Shown here: positions 8,004 through 16,505 of the stretch, in pieces
Position numbering within the stretch: position 1 is the stretch's first letter
Layout of the letters: every line of letters begins with the position of its first letter
Assembly (NCBI GenBank): GCA_024695545.1
Contig: JAILHZ010000054.1
Location: 1 to 30,235 of the forward strand
Reading direction: 5' to 3'
Length of the DNA: 30,235 bases
Origin: Clostridiales bacterium
Lineage (GTDB): Bacteria; Bacillota_A; Clostridia; Saccharofermentanales; Saccharofermentanaceae
Position numbers and translations under genes: made by a program
The notes under the pieces: generated by a model
What the model was told of the DNA's origin: nothing
Database searches by the model: none
What the model saw: the letters and a program-made list of their open reading frames with translations, nothing else

Positions 8004-9500
8004 ATGGGGACGAAGGACCAGTTACATACGAATATGGATAATAGGACAAATGTAGGGTCAAAGTCTATCCATCACGAGAAGAATGAATTCCGGATGGTAT
8101 TGATCAAGATCTACCGTTTCTTCTTCGATGTGCTCCTTTTCTATCTGGCATGGATATGGTTCCGCTACAGATGCCTTTTCGGCATGCCGGCCGAAGGCTT
8201 CCGCTATAACTACTATGTGACGATCGTCTATGCGGTCCTTCTTTACTGGTTCAAGAATACTTTTCACGCAGATACATTCGGATACTACAGGATCCGTACG
8301 ATCGCGCTGGCACAGTTCCTGTCGCAGGTGACGGTGTGCGTGGCCGTATACTCCGGTGTTTCGATCGCCTGGCAGGAACTGAAGAATCCGTGGGTCTTCG
8401 TCGTGCTCCTTTCGGCACAGGCGCTGATCGATATTGCATGGGCTTATTTCGGATCGATCTACTATCAGAGGATCTATCCGAAGAAGAGAACTCTCCTGAT
8501 CTACAGAAACGATCTGGATAAGAAACGCTTTGGAGCGACACGCGGTAAGCCGATGGAGCGTCTCTATGAGATCGTCGATGAATTGAAGTATGACGGTTCT
8601 TTTCACGAACTGGAACCGAAACTGAAAGACTACGATGCTTTTTTCGTCGCGGGCGTCAATTCGCGATGCAGGAACGGCATTCTGAAATACAGTAAGAGAA
8701 ATGAGATCCCGTGTTTCGTCCTTCCGCATATCGGAGATGCGATCATGCAGGAGGCGATCCACATCCAGTCTTTTGATTCGCCGGTGCTCTATGTGAACCG
8801 TACATATGTCGATCCGCTCTATGCCCTGGTGAAGAGAACTTTTGATATCGTGGTGTCGGGTCTGGCGCTGATCATTCTGAGCCCGCTGATGCTGATCACT
8901 TCGCTCGTGATCGTTCTTTACGATAGAGGACCCGCGTGGTATAAGCAGGTGCGCCTGACGAAGGACGGGAAAGAGTTTAAGATCATCAAGTTCCGTTCCA
9001 TGAGAGTCGATGCAGAAAAAGACGGTGTTGCGCGTCTGAGCTCGGGCGAGAACGATGACCGCATCACGCCGGTCGGAAGAGTCATCCGAAAGCTTCGTAT
9101 CGATGAGCTTCCGCAGCTGATCAACATCTTCAAAGGCGAAATGTCCGTGGTCGGTCCGCGTCCGGAGCGTCCGGAGATCGCCGAACAGTACTACGAGATA
9201 ATGCCGGACTTTAAGCTCCGTCTTCAGGTAAAAGCCGGGCTTACCGGATATGCACAGATCTACGGAAGATATAACTCGGACCCGTATGAGAAACTTGAGT
9301 TCGATCTTTTCTATATCAATCAGATGAGCCTGACTACGGATTTCCAGCTGTGCTTCGCGACGCTTCTTACGTTCTTCAGTAAAGATAACACGAAGGGCAT
9401 CGAGGAGGGGCAGACAACGGCGTTGTCCGATGCGAAAAACGAGCCGATCATTGACTACGAAGAAGAAAATGGCGGCGATTCTCCGGAGGCGGACGAATGA
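8004..9500 (+). CDS. Polyprenyl-phosphate glycosyl-1-phosphate transferase (EPS initiating enzyme)
   Basis: This 498-residue enzyme transfers a sugar-1-phosphate from a UDP-sugar to undecaprenyl phosphate, the first step of polysaccharide repeat-unit assembly at the inner membrane face. The N-terminal half has about four membrane segments and a soluble central region, as in WbaP/WcaJ-type proteins. The C-terminal bacterial sugar transferase domain starts at K-R-T-F-D-I-V-V-S-G (about residue 275) with its membrane hairpin. It continues with K-I-I-K-F-R-S-M-R, L-R-I-D-E-L-P-Q-L-x-N and V-V-G-P-R-P-E-R-P-E, and ends with K-A-G-L-T-G-Y-A-Q. The start has AGGGGA 3 bp upstream. It heads the operon and overlaps the next gene by 4 bp (ATGA). 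The sugar specificity cannot be told. The last 30 residues are acidic and probably unstructured. Confidence 0.92.
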   Translation: MGTKDQLHTNMDNRTNVGSKSIHHEKNEFRMVLIKIYRFFFDVLLFYLAWIWFRYRCLFGMPAEGFRYNYYVTIVYAVLLYWFKNTFHADTFGYYRIRTIALAQFLSQVTVCVAVYSGVSIAWQELKNPWVFVVLLSAQALIDIAWAYFGSIYYQRIYPKKRTLLIYRNDLDKKRFGATRGKPMERLYEIVDELKYDGSFHELEPKLKDYDAFFVAGVNSRCRNGILKYSKRNEIPCFVLPHIGDAIMQEAIHIQSFDSPVLYVNRTYVDPLYALVKRTFDIVVSGLALIILSPLMLITSLVIVLYDRGPAWYKQVRLTKDGKEFKIIKFRSMRVDAEKDGVARLSSGENDDRITPVGRVIRKLRIDELPQLINIFKGEMSVVGPRPERPEIAEQYYEIMPDFKLRLQVKAGLTGYAQIYGRYNSDPYEKLEFDLFYINQMSLTTDFQLCFATLLTFFSKDNTKGIEEGQTTALSDAKNEPIIDYEEENGGDSPEADE

Positions 9501-10669
9501 GTGAAACTTCCGGAAGACCAAAGGTGCTTTTCGTCGCGACAGTGGTGAAGACCCATATCATGGAGTTCCATATCCCGTATCTGAAAATGCTGAAGGAGAT
9601 GGGATGTGAGACGGCGGTCGCGGCAAGAAACGACTATCCGGATCCGAAAGAATGCGTCATCCCTTACTGCGATGAGTATACCGATATCCCGTTTGAGAGA
9701 AACCCTCTGAAGCCGGGAAATGTCCGCGCATATAAGATGCTGAAAAAACTAATCAGCGAAGGCGGGTACGATATCATCCACTGCCATACTCCCGTCGGAG
9801 GACTGCTGGCGCGTATGGCTTCCCGCAAGGCCAGAAAGAAGGGGACGAAGGTCTTCTATACGGCGCATGGTTTTCACTTCTTTAAGGGTGCGCCGCTGAA
9901 AAACTGGCTGATCTACTATCCGGTGGAAAAGCACTATGCGAAGAAGACGGATGTGCTGATCACGATCAATCAGGAAGACTATCAGCGGGCTTCGAAGTTC
10001 AAAGCGCGTAAGACAGTATATGTTCCCGGTGTCGGTATCGATACTTCCCGTTTCGGAAGAAATGAAAGTGTGCGCGTGCCGAAGAGAGAAGAACTTCATA
10101 TTGCTGAGGATGAATTCGTTATTCTTTCGGTCGGCGAACTGATCAAGAGAAAGAACTACAAAGTTGTGCTGGAGGCTCTTTCGCAGCTCAAGAAGGACGG
10201 ACGGATCTCGGGTATCCGTTATCTGATCTGCGGAGACGGGGTCCTCCGGGATAATCTTCGTTCGGAAACGGAGAAACTGGGTCTGTCGGATCATGTGGTT
10301 TTTCTCGGCTACAGAACAGATGTCGAAGAACTCTGCAACTGTTCCGATCTGTTCGTCTTTATGTCGCATCAGGAAGGACTTCCTGTGGCTCTGATGGAGG
10401 CGATGGCGAGCGGGCTTCCGGTAATCTGCTCGAATACCCGCGGTAATACGGATCTGATCAAGAATGGTGAGAACGGTGAGATCGTAGAGAGTTCACCGGA
10501 GGCGGTCGCGCAGACGATCCTGAAGCTTCGGGATCAGCGTGATCTTTGTAAACGGTATGCCGAGGCGGCGGAATCGAAGATCAAGGCGTTTGATATTGCT
10601 TCCGTAAGCGAAAAGATGCGGGAGTTATATAGTGAGGCGCTTGCCCATAAGGGAGCGGTAGTGAAGTAG
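9497..10669 (+). CDS. GT4 family glycosyltransferase (EpsD-like)
   Basis: A 390-residue GT-B enzyme. The N-terminal Rossmann half begins K-V-L-F-V-A-T and contains H-C-H-T-P-V-G-G-L-L-A-R, typical of EpsD/PglA-type GT4s. The linker strand V-P-G-V-G-I-D-T-S-R-F leads into the donor half with L-S-V-G-E-L-I-K-R-K-N and C-G-D-G. The catalytic E-G-L-P-V-A-L-M-E-A-M-A-S-G-L-P (the E-x7-E motif) follows near residue 295. It would use a nucleotide sugar to extend the lipid-linked sugar made by the preceding enzyme. It is translationally coupled upstream (4-bp overlap) and lies 2 bp from the next ORF. Donor and linkage are unknown. Confidence 0.9.
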   Translation: MSETSGRPKVLFVATVVKTHIMEFHIPYLKMLKEMGCETAVAARNDYPDPKECVIPYCDEYTDIPFERNPLKPGNVRAYKMLKKLISEGGYDIIHCHTPVGGLLARMASRKARKKGTKVFYTAHGFHFFKGAPLKNWLIYYPVEKHYAKKTDVLITINQEDYQRASKFKARKTVYVPGVGIDTSRFGRNESVRVPKREELHIAEDEFVILSVGELIKRKNYKVVLEALSQLKKDGRISGIRYLICGDGVLRDNLRSETEKLGLSDHVVFLGYRTDVEELCNCSDLFVFMSHQEGLPVALMEAMASGLPVICSNTRGNTDLIKNGENGEIVESSPEAVAQTILKLRDQRDLCKRYAEAAESKIKAFDIASVSEKMRELYSEALAHKGAVVK

Positions 10670-10671
10670 AA

Positions 10672-12459
10672 ATGGATACGGGAAGAAGTAACATCACAGC
10701 AAGTAGTATTTCCCAGATCCTGTTTCTGATAGGAGTGTTTCTGAAGCAGTTCTATCTGGGCACATCGGGAGGCTTTCAGATCGGTGACGCCTGCTTTATG
10801 GTGAGCTTTGTCATTCTTCTGGTGTGCGTGATGCGTTTTCGTGTGCCGAGAGACGGCGCAGACAGGCTGCTCTTCGTGTTTGTAGGATTAGTATGCCTGA
10901 TCAACGGGATCTATATCATCATCTACGGAATGGGGTATCCCGGAGATTTCCGGTTCCATCTGAGCATACTTTACTATGGCTACAATTTCTTTATCGTGAT
11001 GTGTTTCCGTATGCTCGGACAGGATGAGGATTTTCTTCTGAAACTCCGTCGAGTATGCCAGGCGGCGCTGCTCCTGCAGCTTGCGTTCGCTATCTTCGGT
11101 CTCGGCCGCTTTTCCTTTAACCGGTATATGGGAACATTTAACGATCCGAACCAGTGCGGATTCTATATTTTCGCGCTGTTCCTCATGATCTTCCTGATCA
11201 GCAAGTCACGAGGCGACGGACATCCGATCCTGTGGTATGTGATCTCTTTGTATCTGATCGTGAAGACAGTCTCGACCGGCATGATGCTCGGTATGGCGGT
11301 CTTCCTGATCGTGTTCCTGTATCTCAGGATCAAGGTCAGAAACAGGCGTTCCGCGTTCCTTTTCCTCTTCGTTTCGGGAGCGGCAGTTGTTGCTGCAGTC
11401 CTTGTACTGCTCGGCTTCGTAAGACTGCCCGGATTTATCACGAATTCGACGATGACGCAGAGAATCATCGATAAGATCATGAACTTCGGATTCGGTTCCG
11501 GTTCATCGAGCCTGGCCGGGATCCGGAATCTCTTTGAGGACCGCTGCTGGGACAGAGTGCTCAACTATCCGGTAAAGATGCTCTACGGTGCAGGAGAAGG
11601 ATACTACGGAAGATTCCCGTCCGGTATCTATACGGAAAATGAGATCCACAGCAGTATTCTCGGACCGCTTTTCTGCTACGGTATCATTCCCTGTCTGATC
11701 CTTCTGGCATGGATCGCAAAGCAGATGAGAGGAATCAAGTCGGATCTGTGGGCGGCGTATATCGCACTGGCCGTGGAATCGATGACGCTGGTCAATAACC
11801 GTCAGCCGCTGTTCTGGATGCTGATCGTATTTGCCGGATGTTCGATGGCGAAGAAGTACAGTAGGGAAGAAGTCCCGGTGCCGGCGGCGGTTCCGGCTTC
11901 GCAAATCAGAGTGAAGAATACAGGTCCCGGACCTGAAGTTCGTGATAACATAAGTACTGGAGGAAAACATGATATGAAGCGAGTGATTACGTATGGGACA
12001 TTTGACCTTTTGCATTATGGTCATATCAATCTGTTAAAGCGCGCCAAAGCACTGGGGGATTATCTGATTGTTGTGGTCTCGACGGATGAATTCAACTGGA
12101 ATCAGAAGCATAAGAAATGCTATTTTTCCTATGAGAAGAGAAAAGCACTGGTGGAGGCGGTCCGCTATGTCGATCTGGTCATCCCGGAGGAATCCTGGGA
12201 GCAGAAACGGTCGGATATGCATGAGTACCATATCGATACGTTCGTTATGGGCGATGACTGGAAAGGCAAGTTTGATTATCTGAAAGAAGAAGGCGTCGAG
12301 GTCGTTTATCTGCCGAGAACGCCGGAGATCAGCAGCTCGCAGATCAAGAAGGATCTGTACGATGCCAATGCCGTAGATAAGGACAACAAGCCCGGCCACA
12401 GTGAAGAGACGAATAACGCGCTGAACGATCTGGAATCCCTGCTGAAGAAGAAAAAATGA
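10672..12459 (+). CDS. Fusion: Wzy-like O-antigen/EPS polymerase + TagD-like glycerol-3-phosphate cytidylyltransferase
   Basis: One 595-residue frame carries two unrelated proteins. Residues 1-~395 form about ten membrane segments with an F-N-D-P-N-Q-C-G motif near 170, as in O-antigen polymerase/ligase proteins, which join lipid-linked repeat units outside the membrane. Residues ~396-434 are a Pro/Ala-rich linker. Residues 435-~565 are a complete cytidylyltransferase: G-T-F-D-L-L-H-Y-G-H (448-451 is the H-x-G-H nucleotide site), then R-T-P-E-I-S-S-S at 549-556, close to TagD's R-T-x-G-I-S-T-T. TagD makes CDP-glycerol for glycerol-phosphate transfer, which fits the next gene exactly. A Shine-Dalgarno sequence (GGAGG, 11959-11963) precedes the internal ATG at 11974, so a separate 161-residue TagD may also be made. 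The alternative is a sequencing frameshift between two genes. Confidence 0.85.
   Translation: MDTGRSNITASSISQILFLIGVFLKQFYLGTSGGFQIGDACFMVSFVILLVCVMRFRVPRDGADRLLFVFVGLVCLINGIYIIIYGMGYPGDFRFHLSILYYGYNFFIVMCFRMLGQDEDFLLKLRRVCQAALLLQLAFAIFGLGRFSFNRYMGTFNDPNQCGFYIFALFLMIFLISKSRGDGHPILWYVISLYLIVKTVSTGMMLGMAVFLIVFLYLRIKVRNRRSAFLFLFVSGAAVVAAVLVLLGFVRLPGFITNSTMTQRIIDKIMNFGFGSGSSSLAGIRNLFEDRCWDRVLNYPVKMLYGAGEGYYGRFPSGIYTENEIHSSILGPLFCYGIIPCLILLAWIAKQMRGIKSDLWAAYIALAVESMTLVNNRQPLFWMLIVFAGCSMAKKYSREEVPVPAAVPASQIRVKNTGPGPEVRDNISTGGKHDMKRVITYGTFDLLHYGHINLLKRAKALGDYLIVVVSTDEFNWNQKHKKCYFSYEKRKALVEAVRYVDLVIPEESWEQKRSDMHEYHIDTFVMGDDWKGKFDYLKEEGVEVVYLPRTPEISSSQIKKDLYDANAVDKDNKPGHSEETNNALNDLESLLKKKK
11959..11976 (+). 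promoter_or_regulatory. Internal ribosome binding site and ATG for the TagD half
   Basis: GGAGG at 11959-11963 lies 10 bp before ATG (11974-11976), which is in frame with the long ORF and begins exactly at the conserved start of a TagD protein (M-K-R-V-I-T-Y-G-T-F-D). An out-of-frame TAA sits at 11951-11953. The layout looks like an old intergenic junction retained inside the fused ORF. Confidence 0.65.
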
Positions 12460-13664
12460 ATATACGAAGAATCATAAAGAATAATAATGTGGCGTATCAT
12501 CTCGCGCTCTCTGCCAGAAATAAGATCTATCGGAAAGAGATGGGGAAATACGCTTCCGAGCCGCTTGTGAAGAACCAGGTGCTCTTTAATAACTTTAACG
12601 GAAGGGGCTTCGGCGATAATCCCAAGGCCATGGCGGAAGCGATCCACGAGATGGATCCTTCTGTTAAGCTTCTGTGGGCGGTGAAGGAACAGGATGAGAC
12701 ACTTCCTTCCTACATCGGACAGGTGCTTTTCGAGACGGCAGAATACTACCGCGCGCTTTCGACATCCGCGGTATGGGTCTCCAATGTCTTTATGCCGGAC
12801 GGCGTGGTCAAAAGAGACGGACAGCTCTATATCCAGACATGGCACGGGGACCGTCCGCTCAAGAAGATCTTTAACGATGCGGCGAGAGACCTCAAGGCCT
12901 TTAAGGATAAGTACGGCGAGAAAGACTATTTCGAGGCCGGAAACTGCGACTATATCACTTCGGCGTCCACTTTTGCCGAGGAACTCTACAGAAGAAGTGT
13001 GGGCTTTGAAGGAAAGTTCATCGATTGCGGATGCCCGAGAAATGACCGTCTGGTCGAGCCTTCTTCGGAAGAGATCGAAGGCATCAAGGAAAAACTCGGT
13101 ATCGCCGGAAAAAAGGTTCTGCTGTTTGCCCCGACGTTCCGTGACAATAAGGTGAACGAAGGTACGAATGATTCGGATATCCGGCTTTCGGAGATCCTGG
13201 ATGCGCTGGAAGAGAAGACAGGGGGAGACTGGATCTGCCTTCTTCGTGCGCACGGCGGCACGCAGCTGGTAAGAAAGAACGAGGCGGAAGATGCGCGGTT
13301 CATGGATGTCACAAGGTATCCCGACATGACGGATCTTCTTCTCGTTACGGATTATCTGATCACGGACTATTCTTCCTGCGCGACGGACTTCGCGATGACG
13401 GGAAGACCGGTCATGTTTTATCAGGATGATATCGAAGAGTATAAGGCGAAGAGCCGGACGCTCTACTATACGGAGAAGGACGAGTGCTTCTCGGGTGTGA
13501 GAAATATGAGTGAGGCACTCAAGTTCATCTCGGATACGGATGAGGAAGAATATAAGAAACGAGACCGGGAGATCCTGGATTTTTTCGATACGCATGAGAG
13601 CGGAAAGTCTTCCGAGGAGTGCGCAAGGATCATCGTGGAGAAGTGTAACAGTGTTACAAAGTGA
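12456..13664 (+). CDS. CDP-glycerol:glycerophosphotransferase (TagB/TagF family)
   Basis: A 402-residue protein of the CDP-glycerol glycerophosphotransferase family, which moves glycerol phosphate from CDP-glycerol onto a lipid-linked acceptor at the cytoplasmic membrane face. Markers are Q-T-W-H-G-D-R-P-L-K-K (near residue 129), the C-G-C-P-R-N-D-R-L linker, L-L-F-A-P-T-F-R-D at the start of the donor half, L-R-A-H-G-G, and D-Y-L-I-T-D-Y-S-S-C-A-T-D-F, the conserved donor-site stretch. At 402 residues it is nearer to TagB-like single-domain enzymes than to full TagF polymerases with a long N-terminal extension. It overlaps the fused TagD gene by 4 bp (ATGA), so substrate maker and user are coupled. 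This suggests a glycerol-phosphate-decorated polysaccharide or a teichoic-acid-like polymer. Confidence 0.9.
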   Translation: MNIRRIIKNNNVAYHLALSARNKIYRKEMGKYASEPLVKNQVLFNNFNGRGFGDNPKAMAEAIHEMDPSVKLLWAVKEQDETLPSYIGQVLFETAEYYRALSTSAVWVSNVFMPDGVVKRDGQLYIQTWHGDRPLKKIFNDAARDLKAFKDKYGEKDYFEAGNCDYITSASTFAEELYRRSVGFEGKFIDCGCPRNDRLVEPSSEEIEGIKEKLGIAGKKVLLFAPTFRDNKVNEGTNDSDIRLSEILDALEEKTGGDWICLLRAHGGTQLVRKNEAEDARFMDVTRYPDMTDLLLVTDYLITDYSSCATDFAMTGRPVMFYQDDIEEYKAKSRTLYYTEKDECFSGVRNMSEALKFISDTDEEEYKKRDREILDFFDTHESGKSSEECARIIVEKCNSVTK

Positions 13665-15244
13665 GTAATATGGCAGGTTCTGAGGTAGAAAGCAAATCAT
13701 TGGCAAATAAAGTGCTTCGGGGGACGATCGTCATCGTGGCGATCGGGATCCTCGCGAAAATCGTCGCCTTTATCGAGGAGGCGGTTCTTGCATCCTGCCT
13801 CGGAACGACCTCTCAGAGTGACGCCTACTACATGGTGTGGAGTATCCATGCCATGGTTTACCCGATGCTGAGTGTCGGTATATGGACTGTTTTCCTGCCG
13901 CTTTATAAGGGGCATCTCGCAAAGAAAGAAAACGAGAAGGCGTATAACCTGACGAACCAGCTGCTTTCTTTTCTGACGATCATCTCGGTGATCGTGGTCG
14001 CGATCCTTTTCTTCTTCGCACCGGTGGTCATCGCGCTGATCGCTCCGGGTTTTGACGGGGAGACGAGGGACCTTTGTATCAAGCTGACACGGATCTCCTC
14101 GCCGATGTATATCTTTGTAGTCGCGGCGGCCGTGTACGCATCGGTACTTCAGAGCCATGACAAATTCCTCGGCAGCCAGATCCGCGAGGTGGTTTCCCAT
14201 ATCCCGACGATCGTGGCGGCGATCTTCTTCTATAAGATGTGGGGCATCGAGGCGATGGCGGTATCCCTGATCATCGCAGGTATTCTGCGCCTTCTGATCG
14301 AGCTTCCTTTCATCACATGGGGGTATAAGTTCCGGATCGATCTCCGGTTTAAAAGCGAAGAGTTCTCACTGGTCCTGAAGCGCCTTCCGTCCGCACTGAT
14401 CTCCGCCGGTGTCTCCCAGTTCAATACACTTGTGGATAAGGCGATGGCGTCGACACTTCCGACGGGTACGGTCTCTTCACTGAACTACGGAAATAAGCTG
14501 ACGAGTGTATTCAACGGGCTTCTGTCTTCTGCGATCGCAACAGCGATGTATCCGCAGATGGTGGAACTGATCACGCTGAAAAAGAAAGAGGAACTGGAGC
14601 GCCTGGTGACCAAGATCATCAACCTGTTCTGCGTGCTCATCATCCCGATCACATTTGCCTGCATACTCTTCAGGTCGGAACTGGTATCGGCGGCCTTCGA
14701 ACGAGGAGCCTTTGACGCGCAGAGTGCATCCTCCACATCTTCTATCTTTGCCCTGTACAGCATCGGATTGTTCTTCAGTGCCTGCAATGTCATGATCAAC
14801 AATATCTTCTATGCATACGGCGACACGAAGAAAGCGATGTACATCAATACGGCGTATCTGATCACCAATATCCTCCTGAATGTGGCCTTTATCCAGGTCT
14901 GGGGCGGAGACGGACTGGCGCTGGCGACCTCTCTTTCGGCGATCGTATCTTTCGCCGTGCGTCTCATTCTCGTCAAGAAATATGTTTCTTTGGAAAAAGC
15001 ACTGCTGCTTCTTACGGGAGTGAAGGTGCTGGCGGCATCTGTCATGGCCTGCTTTATTCCGAGAGTCCTGTTCTGGTACTGCTCTGCGAATAAGTTCGTC
15101 GTTCTCGGCGTCTCGGCTGCGATGGGAGTCGTGATCTATCTTGCCATGGTCAAGCTTCTCCGGATCGAGGAGGTCGGGGATATCGTCAGACTGATAAAAG
15201 GAAAGTTCTCGAAAAAGGATACGGGTGAGCAGGCCGGAAGCTGA
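13661..15244 (+). CDS. MurJ/MviN-family lipid-linked oligosaccharide flippase
   Basis: A 527-residue membrane protein of the MOP superfamily, MurJ/MviN branch, with about 14 hydrophobic segments. Family features include the N-terminal I-V-A-I-G-I-L-A-K-I-V-A-F with A-S-C-L-G-T-T-S-Q-S-D-A-Y, then A-P-G-F near residue 128 and F-E-R-G-A-F-D near 346, both typical of MurJ. It would flip the undecaprenyl-linked repeat unit to the outer face and so act as the Wzx of this locus, since no PST-family Wzx is visible. Start: GTG at 13661 overlaps the TGA of the previous gene (GTGA); the ATG three codons later is an alternative. A role in peptidoglycan lipid II flipping cannot be excluded, but the operon position argues for polysaccharide export. 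No clear terminator follows. Confidence 0.88.
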   Translation: MSNMAGSEVESKSLANKVLRGTIVIVAIGILAKIVAFIEEAVLASCLGTTSQSDAYYMVWSIHAMVYPMLSVGIWTVFLPLYKGHLAKKENEKAYNLTNQLLSFLTIISVIVVAILFFFAPVVIALIAPGFDGETRDLCIKLTRISSPMYIFVVAAAVYASVLQSHDKFLGSQIREVVSHIPTIVAAIFFYKMWGIEAMAVSLIIAGILRLLIELPFITWGYKFRIDLRFKSEEFSLVLKRLPSALISAGVSQFNTLVDKAMASTLPTGTVSSLNYGNKLTSVFNGLLSSAIATAMYPQMVELITLKKKEELERLVTKIINLFCVLIIPITFACILFRSELVSAAFERGAFDAQSASSTSSIFALYSIGLFFSACNVMINNIFYAYGDTKKAMYINTAYLITNILLNVAFIQVWGGDGLALATSLSAIVSFAVRLILVKKYVSLEKALLLLTGVKVLAASVMACFIPRVLFWYCSANKFVVLGVSAAMGVVIYLAMVKLLRIEEVGDIVRLIKGKFSKKDTGEQAGS

Positions 15245-15283
15245 TACGTAAGATCCTGACGCTGCTTTCTGATCCGTGCTTTT

Positions 15284-16363
15284 TTATTCCGCCGGATCCT
15301 CTTTATAGCTCTTGTACCACTTAGCAAATTTCCGGAGCCCCTCACGAATGGGGATGGAAGGCGTGAAGCCGAAGTCTTCTTCAAAAGCACTGCTGTCGGC
15401 GTAGGTGACGGGAACGTCGCCGGGCTGCATGCCGACCAGTTCTCTGTGACCTTCAAAATCATAGTCCTCCGGAAGAACTCCGGCGCTGACCAGCTCTTCC
15501 TGCAGTGTGGAAACGAAATCCAGAAGGTTCTCGGGAACGCCCCCGCCGATGTTATAGATCGCGTAAGGCGGGACCGGAAGACCATCGTCTCCGAGTGCTT
15601 TTTCCGGAGCCTTAGTAATGACGCGGAAGAGACCTTCGATGACATCGTCGATATAAGTAAAATCTCTTCTGCAGTTTCCGTAGTTGAAGATCCGGATATT
15701 CTCTCCGGCGACAAGCTTATCCGTTGCCGAATAATAGAACATATCCGGACGGCCGGCAGGGCCGTACACGGTGAAGAAACGGAGCCCGGTCGCAGGGATG
15801 TTATAGAGTTTACTGTATGCGTGACAGATCAGTTCCTCGCTCTTTTTGGTCGCGGCGTAAAGACTGACCGGATGATCTACGTGATCCTCTGTGCTGAAGG
15901 GGATCTTCTTATTGCCGCCGTAGACGGAGGAACTCGACGCATAAACCAGATGCTCGACAGGATGGTTCCTGCATGCTTCCAGAATGTTGTAAAAGCCGAT
16001 GATGTTGCTCTCGATGTAGACGTCGGGATGATCGACGGAATAGCGGACGCCGGCCTGGGCGGCGAGGTTCACGACGACCGAGGGTCCATACTCGGAGAAT
16101 ACCTTCTCGATCAGCTCCTTGTCGGCGAGATTTCCGCGGATGAAAATGTGATCTGCACAAGAAGTCTTTGCGGCTTCTTCGATCAGCGAAAGACGGTACT
16201 CCTTGAGAGCAGGATCATAGTAGGGATTCATGTTATCGAAAGAGATCACGGTGCCCGATGTCATCTCTTTAAGGAGGCGGAGCACGATATTGGCCCCGAT
16301 AAAACCGGGGGATCCTGTGACCAGGACCGTCTTTCCGTTTAATTCAACTTTCGTCTTGCTCAT
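15284..16363 (-). CDS. NAD-dependent sugar epimerase, UDP-glucuronate 4-epimerase-like
   Basis: A 359-residue extended short-chain dehydrogenase. Residues 17-23 (G-S-P-G-F-I-G) are the NAD-binding G-x-x-G-x-x-G. N-L-A-A-Q-A-G-V-R-Y-S follows near residue 100, the catalytic S-S-S-V-Y-G and Y-A-A-T-K (Y-x-x-x-K) near 145-175, and R-D-F-T-Y-I-D-D-V-I-E-G near 230. The A-G-V-R-Y-S with N-I-x-G-F-x-N-I-L-E-A-C-R pattern is that of UDP-glucuronate 4-epimerases (CapI/LpsL type), which supply UDP-galacturonate; UDP-glucose 4-epimerase activity is the alternative. The start at 16363 has GGAGAGG 6 bp upstream; the ATG five codons earlier overlaps that site. It is the only minus-strand gene inside the polysaccharide locus and has its own strong promoter, so its expression is set separately. 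Confidence 0.85.
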   Translation of the reverse strand: MSKTKVELNGKTVLVTGSPGFIGANIVLRLLKEMTSGTVISFDNMNPYYDPALKEYRLSLIEEAAKTSCADHIFIRGNLADKELIEKVFSEYGPSVVVNLAAQAGVRYSVDHPDVYIESNIIGFYNILEACRNHPVEHLVYASSSSVYGGNKKIPFSTEDHVDHPVSLYAATKKSEELICHAYSKLYNIPATGLRFFTVYGPAGRPDMFYYSATDKLVAGENIRIFNYGNCRRDFTYIDDVIEGLFRVITKAPEKALGDDGLPVPPYAIYNIGGGVPENLLDFVSTLQEELVSAGVLPEDYDFEGHRELVGMQPGDVPVTYADSSAFEEDFGFTPSIPIREGLRKFAKWYKSYKEDPAE

Positions 16364-16387
16364 ACTATCCCTCTCCATTCCTGTTCA

Positions 16388-16416
16388 ATAATATCAATAG
16401 CAAAACTATTTATCAA
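16388..16416 (-). promoter_or_regulatory. Promoter of the epimerase gene
   Basis: On the minus strand TTGATA (16411-16416) and TATTAT (16388-16393) are 17 bp apart, each one base from consensus. The -10 box ends 25 bp before the epimerase ATG. Confidence 0.75.
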
Positions 16417-16446
16417 ATCCCGGACCGTTTGAGATGGAAAGTAGTA

Positions 16447-16452
16447 TATAAT
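16447..16452 (+). promoter_or_regulatory. Candidate -10 of the second glycosyltransferase operon
   Basis: There is a perfect TATAAT 54 bp before the GT32 gene and divergent from the epimerase promoter. No good -35 sits at 16-18 bp, so an activator may be needed or the call may be wrong. Confidence 0.4.
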
Positions 16453-16505
16453 GGATTCAGGCGTTTCCTTAATGAGGGAAAGACCGATAACCGGGGGATA
16501 GAAGT

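Noticed and set aside
12306..13706. Long minus-strand frame opposite the glycerophosphotransferase gene
   Set aside because: The product is Arg/His/Ile/Leu-rich without motifs, and the plus-strand gene is complete and coupled to its neighbours.
15245..15300. Terminator between the flippase and epimerase genes
   Set aside because: There is a T-run near 15279-15286, but only a weak, interrupted GATC-based stem, so I do not call it.
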